DNA of 24,972 nucleotides from CAYOWK01 sp964407665 (GTDB lineage Bacteria > Pseudomonadota > Alphaproteobacteria > Caulobacterales > Hyphomonadaceae): the NCBI GenBank assembly GCA_964407665.1, contig CAYOWK010000055.1, positions 1 to 24,972 of the forward strand. Direction: 5' to 3'. The translations under genes were made by a program, and so were the position numbers. The first letter of the stretch is position 1. Each line of letters starts with the position of its first letter. Under the pieces are notes generated by a model. That model saw only the letters and a program-made list of their open reading frames with translations, searched no databases and had not been told where the DNA came from. Positions 1 to 7,739 of the stretch are shown in pieces.

Positions 1-378
1 GAGGCGCACGTCCTCCGGGTAGTCCGGCTCGGCGAACACCGGCAGCGGCAGTTCGTCGGCCTCCGACTGAACCGTGACCTCGACGATCTTCAGCTCGATC
101 TCGCCCGTGGCGAGGTTGGCGTTCACGGTGCCGCCCTCGCGGCCCAGCACTTCGCCGGTAACGGTCACAACCGACTCGACACGCAAGCGCTCCAGCTTGC
201 CGAAGTTGGGGTTGGAAGGCGTCACGACGCACTGGGTCAGCCCGTAATGGTCGCGCAGGTCGATGAAGAGCAGCCCGCCATGATCGCGCTTGCGGTGCAC
301 CCAGCCCGACAGGCGGGCGGTGGCGCCCACGTCGGACGCGCGCAGGCCGCCGCAGGTATGCGTCCGGTAGGCGTGCAT
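1..378 (-). CDS. aspS: Aspartate-tRNA ligase, N-terminal part (partial at window edge)
   Basis: Class II aminoacyl-tRNA synthetase that charges tRNA-Asp (or both tRNA-Asp and tRNA-Asn in non-discriminating forms) in the cytoplasm. The 126 codons visible begin at ATG 378-376 with MHAYRTHTCGGLRASDVG. The frame stays open to base 1, so the rest lies outside the window. The segment GWVHRKRDHGGLLFIDLRD, about residues 25-43, is the typical OB-fold anticodon-binding domain of bacterial AspS. It is followed by the TPSNPNFGKLERLRVESVVTV stretch usual in this domain. A GGAGA sits about 10 nt before the ATG. The gene diverges from rnd across 123 bp that hold a perfect palindrome. The catalytic class II motifs are not visible here, so discriminating and non-discriminating forms cannot be told apart. 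Confidence 0.95.
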   Translation of the reverse strand, partial: MHAYRTHTCGGLRASDVGATARLSGWVHRKRDHGGLLFIDLRDHYGLTQCVVTPSNPNFGKLERLRVESVVTVTGEVLGREGGTVNANLATGEIELKIVEVTVQSEADELPLPVFAEPDYPEDVRL

Positions 379-411
379 CGCAAAAAGTCTCCAGATTGAC
401 CAAGGTTCGGG

Positions 412-430
412 CCGATCAAGGCTTGATCGG
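412..430. repeat. Perfect palindrome between aspS and rnd
   Basis: The sequence CCGATCAAGGCTTGATCGG has 9-bp arms around a single central G. It lies 33 bp upstream of the aspS ATG and about 70 bp upstream of the rnd start. A dyad of this size in a short divergent promoter region suggests a regulator binding site or a leader hairpin in the aspS mRNA. No U-tract follows on either strand, so it is not a standard intrinsic terminator. The binding protein, if any, is unknown. Confidence 0.5.
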
Positions 431-479
431 AAGGCCGGACAAGCGCATGTCGCCGACTTGCTTGTCAATACGGAGCGAA

Positions 480-495
480 CGCTCCCGAGGGAGCG
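480..495 (+). promoter_or_regulatory. Hairpin covering the rnd ribosome-binding site
   Basis: CGCTCCC (480-486), the two bases GA, then GGGAGCG (489-495) form a perfect 7-bp stem. The best Shine-Dalgarno match for rnd, GAGGGA at 487-492, lies in the loop and right arm. It is 9 nt before the TTG start at 502. If the hairpin forms in the mRNA, ribosome access would be reduced. The pairing is seen directly; the effect on translation is inferred. Confidence 0.4.
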
Positions 496-501
496 GGTGA
501 T

Positions 502-1674
502 TTGACGGATAGAACAGCTGCGGACGAACTCCGGCTGATAACAGACACCGACTCCCTGAAAGCCGCCTGCGCGCGCCTGGCGGAGGGTGACTTCCTCGCC
601 GTGGATACAGAATTTCACCGGGAATCAACCTACTGGCCGCAGCTCTGCCTCGTGCAGGTCGCCAGCGCCGATTATGACGTGCTGATCGACCCGCTGTCCG
701 GTCTCGACCTGACCCCCCTGCTCGAACTGCTCGCGGACACGTCACGCGTGAAGGTGTTCCATGCCGCACGCCAGGATCTGGAGATTTTCACCAAGCTGAT
801 CGGCAAGCCGCCGGCCCCGATCTTCGATACCCAGATCGCCGCGATGGCCGCCGGCCTTGGCGATTCGATCTCCTACGAGAACATTGTCGCCAAGGTCCTG
901 AAGGCGTCGGTCGACAAGTCGTCACAGTTCACGGACTGGACCCGCCGTCCGCTGTCCGAGAAGCAGTTGGTCTACGCACGCGGCGACGTAACCCACCTGC
1001 GGAAGATCTACACGATCCTGCGCGACCGGCTGATCAAGAAGGGTCGTCTGCACTGGATCGAGGACGAGCACGCCGCCCTCCTCGACCCCGAACTCTACGC
1101 TTTCGACCCGGCCCAGTCGTGGAAACGGCTGAAACCGCGCAAGACCAAGACGGACTATCTGGCCATCCTCGCCAACGTCGCCGCGTGGCGCGAGATCCTT
1201 GCGCAGGAGCTCGACAAGCCGCGCGGCCGCATTCTCAAGGACGACGCGATCCAGGAGATCGCGCTCCAGAAGCCGCGCACCGCCGACGCGCTTGAGCGGA
1301 TGCGTGCGGTGCCCTCGGGCTTCTCGAAATCGCGGCACGGCCAGTCGCTGCTGGACGCCATCGAACAGGCGGTCGCAAATCCCGAGGCTCACGCTCCGGA
1401 TGTCGAACGCGGCGAACCGTCGGGCCCGCCCGCCGGCGCGCTGGGAGAACTTCTGAAGGTCCTGCTGAAGCAGATCGCTGACGAAGCCGATGTCGCCCCG
1501 CGCCTCATCGCCAACGCCGCCGACATCGACCGTATCGCACGCGACGACAATCCGGACGTGCCTGCCCTCAAGGGCTGGCGACGGGAAGTGTTTGGCGAGA
1601 AGGCCCTGCTGCTGAAGACAGGCAAGCTGGCCATCGCCGCCCATGGTCGCGGCGTGCGTGTGATCGAGGTCTGA
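502..1674 (+). CDS. rnd: Ribonuclease D
   Basis: 3'-5' exoribonuclease of the DEDDy family, which trims tRNA precursors and other structured RNAs. The 390-residue product has all three exonuclease motifs: Exo I AVDTEFHRE with D35 and E37, Exo II HAARQDLEIF with D92, and Exo III YARGD with Y158 and D162. An HRDC nucleic-acid-binding domain follows at about residues 220-290 (AWREILAQELDKPRGRI, then IQEIALQKPRT). Length and domain order match RNase D. The start is TTG at 502, supported by GAGGGA 9 nt upstream and by the fit of the N-terminus to the family. No ATG or GTG start is as good. The ribosome-binding site lies in a hairpin (480-495), so translation may be weak or regulated. The gene diverges from aspS and converges with the small lipoprotein gene, leaving only 3 bp between the two stops. 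Confidence 0.95.
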   Translation: MTDRTAADELRLITDTDSLKAACARLAEGDFLAVDTEFHRESTYWPQLCLVQVASADYDVLIDPLSGLDLTPLLELLADTSRVKVFHAARQDLEIFTKLIGKPPAPIFDTQIAAMAAGLGDSISYENIVAKVLKASVDKSSQFTDWTRRPLSEKQLVYARGDVTHLRKIYTILRDRLIKKGRLHWIEDEHAALLDPELYAFDPAQSWKRLKPRKTKTDYLAILANVAAWREILAQELDKPRGRILKDDAIQEIALQKPRTADALERMRAVPSGFSKSRHGQSLLDAIEQAVANPEAHAPDVERGEPSGPPAGALGELLKVLLKQIADEADVAPRLIANAADIDRIARDDNPDVPALKGWRREVFGEKALLLKTGKLAIAAHGRGVRVIEV

Positions 1675-1677
1675 TCT

Positions 1678-2100
1678 TCAGAACCACCGCAGAATCCGCT
1701 CGTCGGCAACCGGAAACAATCCGCTTTCACCCGCGAACCCTGCGGCCCGCCAGGCCCGGACAGCATAACGATAGGCTTGGTCACGATCTTCAGTCGCGAA
1801 CGTGTTCATCTCTTCGATGATCCGGGCGAGCCGCGATCGCACGGCGACCTCATCTCGCGGATCCGGCATCGCCGCGATCTCGCAGATCGCACTGTCGACA
1901 ATCTGAACCAGCTGGGGGCCGTCTTCCGGCGTATCTGGCCCGGTGTACATCAGGCTCGGCATGAACTTCTTTTCCATGCAAAGCGCGTCGAGGGGATGGC
2001 TCGAGGCAGGCTCAACTCGCGCTGGCTCCCCGGGGGGCTCTGTGCGGGGGCCGCAGGCGACCAGCAAAAACAGAATCGGCGCGCAGAAGACCTTCCACAT
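1678..2100 (-). CDS. Small putative lipoprotein of unknown function
   Basis: A 140-residue protein beginning MWKVFCAPILFLLVACGPR. The hydrophobic N-terminus ends in the lipobox L13-V14-A15-C16, which predicts signal peptidase II processing and membrane anchoring through C16. The mature part is soluble and acidic to mixed (IVDSAICEIAAMPDPRDEVAVRSRLARIIEEMNTF, given here as a description of its helical centre). It ends in FPVADERILRWF. I do not recognise a family. The ATG at 2100 is chosen because upstream in-frame codons are low-complexity Arg/Gly/Pro readthrough into the ppx 3' end, whereas this ATG begins a proper signal sequence. It lies 26 bp after the ppx stop on the same strand and is probably cotranscribed with ppk-ppx. 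A role in phosphate or polyphosphate physiology would be guilt by association only. Confidence 0.8.
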   Translation of the reverse strand: MWKVFCAPILFLLVACGPRTEPPGEPARVEPASSHPLDALCMEKKFMPSLMYTGPDTPEDGPQLVQIVDSAICEIAAMPDPRDEVAVRSRLARIIEEMNTFATEDRDQAYRYAVRAWRAAGFAGESGLFPVADERILRWF

Positions 2101-2126
2101 CTGTTCCACCGGCTCTCCTCCGACAG

Positions 2127-3614
2127 CTACACCACCAGCCGGTAGTCCATCCCCAGCTCCAGGGCGGCCTGCTGGAGGCGGCGCTGAACGGCTTCGGACG
2201 CGAGCGCGGCATGTGACGGCGCGACCCTGAGTTCGAGCGTCTCGCCATCGCACTTCAGCTGGGCGTGCTTGAGCAGCGCAGCGGTGCGGCCGGAGAAATC
2301 CGCGCCGAGACGCATCAGCGCGCCATGCGCCCTTGCCAGCCCCATGGTCTCGCCGTCCAGCAGGCTCTCGCTGACAGAGTTCTTGACGTTGCGCTCGTAG
2401 CGGCTCGCCACCGCCAGCGCGAGCGTCGCGCGCTCCTTGTGGCTCAGCCCCAGCAGCGGCGCGCGAGCCACAAGGTCAAAGGCGAGTTCGGCCCGGTGGT
2501 CCGGGTGCAGACGCGAGCCGATGCCGCCCAGGCGGCTGGCTGCGCGGGCCAGTCGCGGCGGCAAGGTGTACTCGCCCGCCTCGTCCAGCCAGTCGGCCAG
2601 TGCGAGGCCGAACTCGAGAGCGCCCGCGTCCAGCACGATGAAGGCGTCGAGGCCGGCGTCCAGCGGGTCGCGCTCCTGCTCGTCTTTCGGAAGCGCCTCG
2701 AAGGCGATGCCCTCGCGGACGCCGAACGAGGAGATCGCCACGGTCTTGAAGCGCCCGGCTTCGATCACGCCTTTCAGCACGGCGGCGGCATAGGGGATCG
2801 TATCCACGCGCCGCTTGGCGACTTCCTGCACCAGCTTTGCGTGCTTCTTCCCGACGATGAGATCGGACAGGAGGGGCAGCAGCCCGGCCGTATCCATCTC
2901 GTAGTTCTGCAGCATCTGCAGCGGGGCTTTGGTGAGCTGCATGTGAACGCTGGCGATGGATCGCCAGGCGCCGCCGACCGCCACGAAGGTATCGGGAGCA
3001 TCCTGCAGCTGTGCGGCCCCGGCCAGCGCCTGCCGGATCCGCGCCTGAATGGCGCTCTCCGAGAAGGCGCCGCCCCCTTCCAGCGCAAGAGGCCCCAGCG
3101 GGAATGTTGCGCCGTCCTGGAAGACGCCGCGCCTGACCCGAGCCAGTTCGAGGCTGGACCCGCCCAGATCGCCAATCACGGCATCGATGCCCGGGCTTCC
3201 GGCCAGCACGCCTTCAGCAGACAGGCGCGCTTCCTCGCCGCCGGTGAGAATTCTCAGGGTGAGGCCCGTCTCGGCCTTCACCCGTTCGCAGAACACCTTG
3301 CCGTCAGCTGCATCGCGAACGGCGGCGGTGGCGAACGTGAAGAGAGCATCGGTCTTCTGGGCGCGAGTAATCGCTGCAAACCGTTTGAGCGCCGAAATCG
3401 CGAGCTCGACGCCTTCGGGGTTCAAGCGGCCTGTGGAGCCGAGGCCACGGCCAAGACCGGCAAGGACCTTCTCGTTGAAGCGCTGCTGGAAGGCCCGGCC
3501 CTTCATGTCGTGAACGACGAGGCGAACGGAGTTCGAGCCCACGTCGATGACTCCGACCCGCCGCCAGTTCGATACCCTGGTAGCTGGCTTCGATCGGGTC
3601 GACGTCGAAAGCAT
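2127..3614 (-). CDS. ppx: Exopolyphosphatase / Ppx-GppA phosphatase
   Basis: Hydrolyses terminal phosphate from inorganic polyphosphate, and possibly pppGpp, in the cytoplasm. It is 495 residues, the usual size for long Ppx/GppA proteins. It has the ASKHA-type nucleotide/phosphate motifs: GVIDVGSNSVRLVV (residues 21-34), the TAAVRDAADG segment (about 96-105), GGEEARLSAEGV (about 125-136) and IGDLGGSSLEL (about 147-157). An HD-like helical C-terminal domain follows from about residue 310. The ATG at 3614 has GAGG about 9 nt upstream. The gene starts 47 bp after the ppk stop on the same strand, the common ppk-ppx pairing of a polyphosphate-making and a polyphosphate-degrading enzyme. The long open frame on the opposite strand over this gene is a composition effect. 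Ppx and GppA cannot be separated by sequence inspection alone; the ppk context favours Ppx. Confidence 0.93.
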   Translation of the reverse strand: MLSTSTRSKPATRVSNWRRVGVIDVGSNSVRLVVHDMKGRAFQQRFNEKVLAGLGRGLGSTGRLNPEGVELAISALKRFAAITRAQKTDALFTFATAAVRDAADGKVFCERVKAETGLTLRILTGGEEARLSAEGVLAGSPGIDAVIGDLGGSSLELARVRRGVFQDGATFPLGPLALEGGGAFSESAIQARIRQALAGAAQLQDAPDTFVAVGGAWRSIASVHMQLTKAPLQMLQNYEMDTAGLLPLLSDLIVGKKHAKLVQEVAKRRVDTIPYAAAVLKGVIEAGRFKTVAISSFGVREGIAFEALPKDEQERDPLDAGLDAFIVLDAGALEFGLALADWLDEAGEYTLPPRLARAASRLGGIGSRLHPDHRAELAFDLVARAPLLGLSHKERATLALAVASRYERNVKNSVSESLLDGETMGLARAHGALMRLGADFSGRTAALLKHAQLKCDGETLELRVAPSHAALASEAVQRRLQQAALELGMDYRLVV

Positions 3615-3661
3615 GCAGGCGGCCTCAGGTCGGTCGACGCCCCGGAACCGATCGCGAGCGA

Positions 3662-5893
3662 TCAGCCCCCGGGCTGCAGTTCAGGCGGCGGCGCCAACCG
3701 CAGGGCGTTTCCCCGGCCGGACAGGCTGGGATTCGCCATGAAGTACTCGTGGGCCGAAAACGCCTGGCGCGTCCCCGCAGGGACTGTACGCACATAGCGT
3801 CCATCAGGGCGCAACGTCCAGCTTTGCGCTCGATCATTCAGGTTTGCGAGCATGATCTGGTCCACAACTTGTCTGTGGACAGTTGCGTTCAGGATCGGAA
3901 CCAGCGTCTCCACTCGCCTGTCGAGATTCCTCGGCATCCAGTCTGCTGAGGAGATGAAAACCTTCGCCCCGTCAGAGGGCAAGCCGTGGCCTGCGCCAAA
4001 GCACACGATCCGCGCATGTTCGAGGAAACGCCCCACGATCGAGCGCACTTCGATATTCTCGGACAGCCCCGCCACGCCAGGCCGCAGGCAGCAGATTCCG
4101 CGTACAATCAACTTGATCGATACGCCGGCCTGGCTGGCGCGATAGAGCGCGTCGATAACTTTCGGGTCAACCAGGGAGTTCAGCTTGGCCCATATCACGG
4201 CGGGCCGTCCCGCAATGGCGTGCGCGATCTCGTCGTCGATCAGGCCCAGTAGGGTCGGTTTCAGGGAGTCGGGCGACATCGCGAGCGCTTCGAGCCCGGC
4301 TGGTTTGGAGTAGCTGGTCACGTAGTTGAACAGGCGGCCTGCATCCCGGCCCAAGGCTTCGTTGGCCGTGAACAGCGACAGGTCGTCGTAGATCCGTGCG
4401 GTGACCGGATGATAGTTGCCGGTGCCGAAATGGGTGTAGGTGCGCAGCGCCCCCTGTTCGCGCCGGATGACGAGGCTCACCTTGGCGTGGGTCTTCAGTT
4501 CGATGAAGCCATAAACGACCTGGACGCCGGCACGCTCCAGGTCGCGGGCCCAGCGCATGTTGGCCTCTTCGTCGAAGCGGGCCTTGATCTCGACCAGCGC
4601 CGTGACGTTCTTGCCCGCCTCGGCCGCCTCGATCAGCGCCGCAACGATGGGGCTGTCCTTGGATGTCCGGTAGAGGGTCTGCTTGATCGCCACGACATCG
4701 GGATCGCGCGCCGCCTGCCGCAGGAACTGCAGCACGACGTCGAAGCTCTCATACGGATGGTGAACGAGGATGTCCTTGTAGCGGATCGCCGCGAAGATAT
4801 CGCCCGAATGATCCCGGATTCGCTCGGGGAACCTCGGCTCGTGGGGACGGAACACCAGGTCGGGACGGCCATCGACAATCAGCTGCCGCAACTGCGCCAG
4901 ACCGAGGATGCCCTCGACTTCGACCACGTCGATCGGTTCGGCCTCGATCTCCTGGATGAAGAAGCGCTTGAGATCTTCCGGCGCGTCCCGCTCCAGCTTG
5001 AGGCGGACGAGCCGCCCGCGCCTGCGCTGCTTGAGGAGTATCTCGAACTCCCGGACAAGGTCTTCGGCCTCTTCCTCGATCTCGATATCGCTGTCGCGGG
5101 TCACCCGAAGCAGGCATCTGCCGCGGGACTCGCACCCTGGAAACAGGACGTCCTGACAGAGCGTGATGACATTCTCGAGCGAGATGAAGCGGCGTGAGCC
5201 TCCCGGCCCCTCGGGCAGCTCCATGAAGCGACCGACATGAGTGGGGATCGGCACAAGGGCACGAAACTTCTCCTTGTCGCTGGTCCGGACCAGCGACAGG
5301 CCGACCGCGAAACCCTCGTTCGGGATGAACGGGAAAGGATGCGCCGGGTCAATCGCCAGCGGCGTAAGCACGGGGAAGACGGTCGACAGGAACTGCGCGC
5401 GCACCCACTCGCGGTCGGCGGCGTCGAGATCGTCGGGCTGCAGGACGTGGATACCGGCCTGCGCTAGTAACGGCAGCAGCTCGAGCCATGTCTTCTGCTC
5501 CAGAGCCAGCAACGAGCCGGCCTCAGTCGAAATCCGGTTCAGTTGTTCCTGTGGCGTCAGACCATCCTGGCTGGGCCGTGTGACGCCCGACCGCACCTGC
5601 TGGCGCAGGCCAGCCACCCGGACCATGTAGAATTCATCGAGGTTGGAGGCCGAGATCGACAGGAAGCGCAGGCGCTCCAGCAGTGGATGGCGGTCATTGG
5701 TGGCCTCTTCCAGCACGCGCAGGTTGAAGTTCAGCCACGACAGCTCGCGGTTGAAGTACCGGTCGGGCGACTCCATCAGCTTCTGGTCGATGACCAGCGG
5801 CGACGCCTTGAGCGCAGCGTTTCGGGGCTTGCGAGTACGAGTAGCCATGACCCAGACCTGATACAGACCGGTTTCTCCGGTCTCTTCGGGCAT
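3662..5893 (-). CDS. ppk1: Polyphosphate kinase 1
   Basis: Polymerises the gamma-phosphate of ATP into polyphosphate reversibly; membrane-associated in other bacteria. The longest frame gives 743 residues and matches PPK1 end to end. The N domain begins RYFNRELSWLNFNLRVLEEA (about 46-65). The middle contains HPFPFIPNEGF. The catalytic C domains carry the phosphorylated histidine in ELKTHAKVSL (H469) and the second conserved histidine in RFLEHARIV (H626). SSADWMPRNLDRRVE (about 648-662) follows. The start is uncertain: ATG 5893 has no clear ribosome-binding site. The internal ATG at 5848 (MATRTRKPRN) is a good alternative, because the residues before it are not conserved-looking, and would give 728 residues. 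The gene lies 39 bp after hdaA and 47 bp before ppx. A GATTC (CcrM-type GANTC) site is at 5903-5907 in the leader. Confidence 0.95.
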   Translation of the reverse strand: MPEETGETGLYQVWVMATRTRKPRNAALKASPLVIDQKLMESPDRYFNRELSWLNFNLRVLEEATNDRHPLLERLRFLSISASNLDEFYMVRVAGLRQQVRSGVTRPSQDGLTPQEQLNRISTEAGSLLALEQKTWLELLPLLAQAGIHVLQPDDLDAADREWVRAQFLSTVFPVLTPLAIDPAHPFPFIPNEGFAVGLSLVRTSDKEKFRALVPIPTHVGRFMELPEGPGGSRRFISLENVITLCQDVLFPGCESRGRCLLRVTRDSDIEIEEEAEDLVREFEILLKQRRRGRLVRLKLERDAPEDLKRFFIQEIEAEPIDVVEVEGILGLAQLRQLIVDGRPDLVFRPHEPRFPERIRDHSGDIFAAIRYKDILVHHPYESFDVVLQFLRQAARDPDVVAIKQTLYRTSKDSPIVAALIEAAEAGKNVTALVEIKARFDEEANMRWARDLERAGVQVVYGFIELKTHAKVSLVIRREQGALRTYTHFGTGNYHPVTARIYDDLSLFTANEALGRDAGRLFNYVTSYSKPAGLEALAMSPDSLKPTLLGLIDDEIAHAIAGRPAVIWAKLNSLVDPKVIDALYRASQAGVSIKLIVRGICCLRPGVAGLSENIEVRSIVGRFLEHARIVCFGAGHGLPSDGAKVFISSADWMPRNLDRRVETLVPILNATVHRQVVDQIMLANLNDRAQSWTLRPDGRYVRTVPAGTRQAFSAHEYFMANPSLSGRGNALRLAPPPELQPGG

Positions 5894-5932
5894 ACTAGCA
5901 GGGATTCATTACGCTTTACTTGGCGCGGGCGA

Positions 5933-6619
5933 TCAATCCCCGGATTTCCCCAGCGTAGACAGCACGCGCCGGGCCGTACTCAGGGAAAACGATCTGGCCG
6001 GGATCGCCTCGATTGCGTCAGCCGCCTCGTTTACTGCCGTCCAGCGCCGATCCAGGCGCTCTGCAATGTAGCGGATGGGAGCTTCGGGCACATTGAGGCG
6101 ACGCAGCGCGCAGGCCTCCAGAAGCCTCAAAACGAGTGTGGTTTCATCCGGCGGACCAATGGCGACGGTCGCGGTTGCAGCAAGCCGGGAGACCAGATCG
6201 CCGGGCGCGGAGCACCAGAGGCCCGGATCGCCAGCTCCTGCCATCAAAATCGGAGCGCCACGGCCCCGGCACAGGTTGATCGCCGCCAGCAGTCCCAGCC
6301 CGTTGGCGCCGCTATCCGCGTCATCGACAGCCAGCGCCGCAATCGAGAGGCTGGAAATCTCGTCCATGTCCGCGCCGGCCAGCATGTCGCCGGTGACGAC
6401 CGCGGCGCCCGCCTGGGCGGCCCATCCTCGCAGCAGTCTGGATTTTCCCGACTGGGCGGGACCGGTCAGCGCCAGCCGGCCGTCAGGCCAGCTCCGGCTC
6501 TGGGCCAGGGCCAGACCGGCCGCAGCATAGCTGCCCGTCGCAATCAGGGGACGCTGGAGAGGATCAATGCGGGGAAAGTCCAGACGCAGCTGGGGGGCTT
6601 CCCGGGCTGTCCCGGTCAT
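5933..6619 (-). CDS. hdaA: DnaA-related regulator of replication initiation (HdaA/Hda type)
   Basis: A 228-residue AAA+ ATPase-like protein. In Caulobacter, HdaA works with the DNA polymerase sliding clamp to stimulate ATP hydrolysis by DnaA and prevent re-initiation. Near the N-terminus, QLRLDF (residues 10-15) fits a sliding-clamp-binding motif in the position where Hda proteins carry it. Walker A is GPAQSGKS (53-60) and Walker B is ALAVDDAD (about 95-102). There is no DnaA domain IV (helix-turn-helix), which separates it from DnaA itself. Its ATG overlaps the stop of the DUF2066 gene by 4 nt (ATGA), indicating translational coupling. ppk follows after 39 bp. Assignment to HdaA instead of another DnaA paralogue rests on the clamp motif, size and position. 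Confidence 0.88.
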   Translation of the reverse strand: MTGTAREAPQLRLDFPRIDPLQRPLIATGSYAAAGLALAQSRSWPDGRLALTGPAQSGKSRLLRGWAAQAGAAVVTGDMLAGADMDEISSLSIAALAVDDADSGANGLGLLAAINLCRGRGAPILMAGAGDPGLWCSAPGDLVSRLAATATVAIGPPDETTLVLRLLEACALRRLNVPEAPIRYIAERLDRRWTAVNEAADAIEAIPARSFSLSTARRVLSTLGKSGD

Positions 6620-7629
6620 CTGCCTGTGCTGGCCCGCACGACCCAGCCGCCATCGGCCCCCTGGAGTTCAAGCCCGCGCGAGCGGAGGTCGGCGGCCAGC
6701 TGGTCCGGACGGCCCGTGTAGACGAAATTGATGTCCGCGCCCTGCATCGACAGCGCGACAATCTTCATCTCGCGGATCAGGCGGGACTGCTCCAGCCCCT
6801 TGCGGATGCGGACCCAGTCCGTGGCCGAATTGAAGGCCGCCGTCAGCTCCATGCCTGTCGAGCCTGTCGTCCTGACGACGGACGCCTTTTTCCAGGCCGT
6901 CTCTAGCGCATTGATGACGCCCGGTTGCGCCGCCTCGAAGGAGGAGAACGGACCGGCCACCGTAAGCGCGACAGCCGACTCGCCGGCGCGCAATTCTGTC
7001 AGGCGGACATACATCGAACCGGACTGGTTATAGGCCTCCGCCACGACCGCACGTGCAGCACCCTTGGCACGGACTTCAGCCTCGACATCGGCCCATGCCG
7101 GATGACGCGGCCAGGCCTCTTCCGACACAACGTAGGGCGTAAGCCGCGTATCATCCGCCTTGCCGGTCCAGACCTTCGCCCAGGCAACGGGATCGAGACC
7201 GGCGGCGGCCGGGACAATCAGGGCTTTGCCAGCCTGAGCTTCGACGTAGGCGACATTCCGGGACTCCAGAAACTGGCGAACTTCGGCCGGATTGAACCGC
7301 ATTATGAGCGTGGCGATGTACCGGTTGGCGGTCCGTTTCTCCCCAACCTGAAAGTCCGTGCCGCTCGTCAGGCGGGAGAGCGCCTGGTAGTCGATCTGCG
7401 GATTCGCGGCCTGCCGGTCCTCCGGCAAGGTCAGTTTTTCCACCAGACGTTGAGCCGCCATCAGGCGGGCGTTGGCCCGGCCCTTCTCCAGGGCTTCCGT
7501 CGCCGAACCAGCCGTCTCGTCCACCGCGAGATCACGAACGGAATAAACCTGCGCCACCTGCGCCAGTGCGGCAGAGGACAGGAAGGCCGCCGAAACCAGC
7601 GCCGCCACGAATCTCAGGAAAGCGATCAT
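6616..7629 (-). CDS. DUF2066-containing exported protein
   Basis: A 337-residue protein with a Sec signal peptide (MIAFLRFVAALVSAAFLSSA, cleavage probably after ALA at about residue 23). The mature sequence begins QVAQVYSVRDLAVDETAGSA and continues through ARLMAAQRLVEKLTLPEDR and RYIATLIMRFNPAEVRQFL. This is the pattern of the DUF2066 family, whose members are predicted periplasmic proteins with no firmly assigned biochemical role. No catalytic motif is visible. It is the first gene of the minus-strand cluster and overlaps hdaA by 4 nt, an arrangement that puts an envelope protein and a replication regulator on one transcript. It diverges from purM across 110 bp. The family call is from remembered pattern and is moderately firm; function is unknown. 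Confidence 0.8.
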   Translation of the reverse strand: MIAFLRFVAALVSAAFLSSAALAQVAQVYSVRDLAVDETAGSATEALEKGRANARLMAAQRLVEKLTLPEDRQAANPQIDYQALSRLTSGTDFQVGEKRTANRYIATLIMRFNPAEVRQFLESRNVAYVEAQAGKALIVPAAAGLDPVAWAKVWTGKADDTRLTPYVVSEEAWPRHPAWADVEAEVRAKGAARAVVAEAYNQSGSMYVRLTELRAGESAVALTVAGPFSSFEAAQPGVINALETAWKKASVVRTTGSTGMELTAAFNSATDWVRIRKGLEQSRLIREMKIVALSMQGADINFVYTGRPDQLAADLRSRGLELQGADGGWVVRASTGR

Positions 7630-7739
7630 GGGCTCTACCTAACAGCCGGTGGCGGGCTTGCGAAGGCTCAAGCCACAGCCAGTTTCAAGGTTGTTCAGTT
7701 ACTCTGGCGGTGCTCAAACCGTCATGTTAACTGCCGCCC

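Noticed and set aside
2265..3797. A 510-codon open frame on the plus strand opposite ppx.
   Set aside because: It runs antisense to a well-supported ppx gene, its product is Arg/Gln/Gly-rich with no domain, and such long antisense frames are expected in GC-rich DNA.
5543..6721. A 392-codon plus-strand open frame opposite ppk and hdaA.
   Set aside because: It crosses two real minus-strand genes, has no recognisable domain or ribosome-binding site, and has shadow-like composition.
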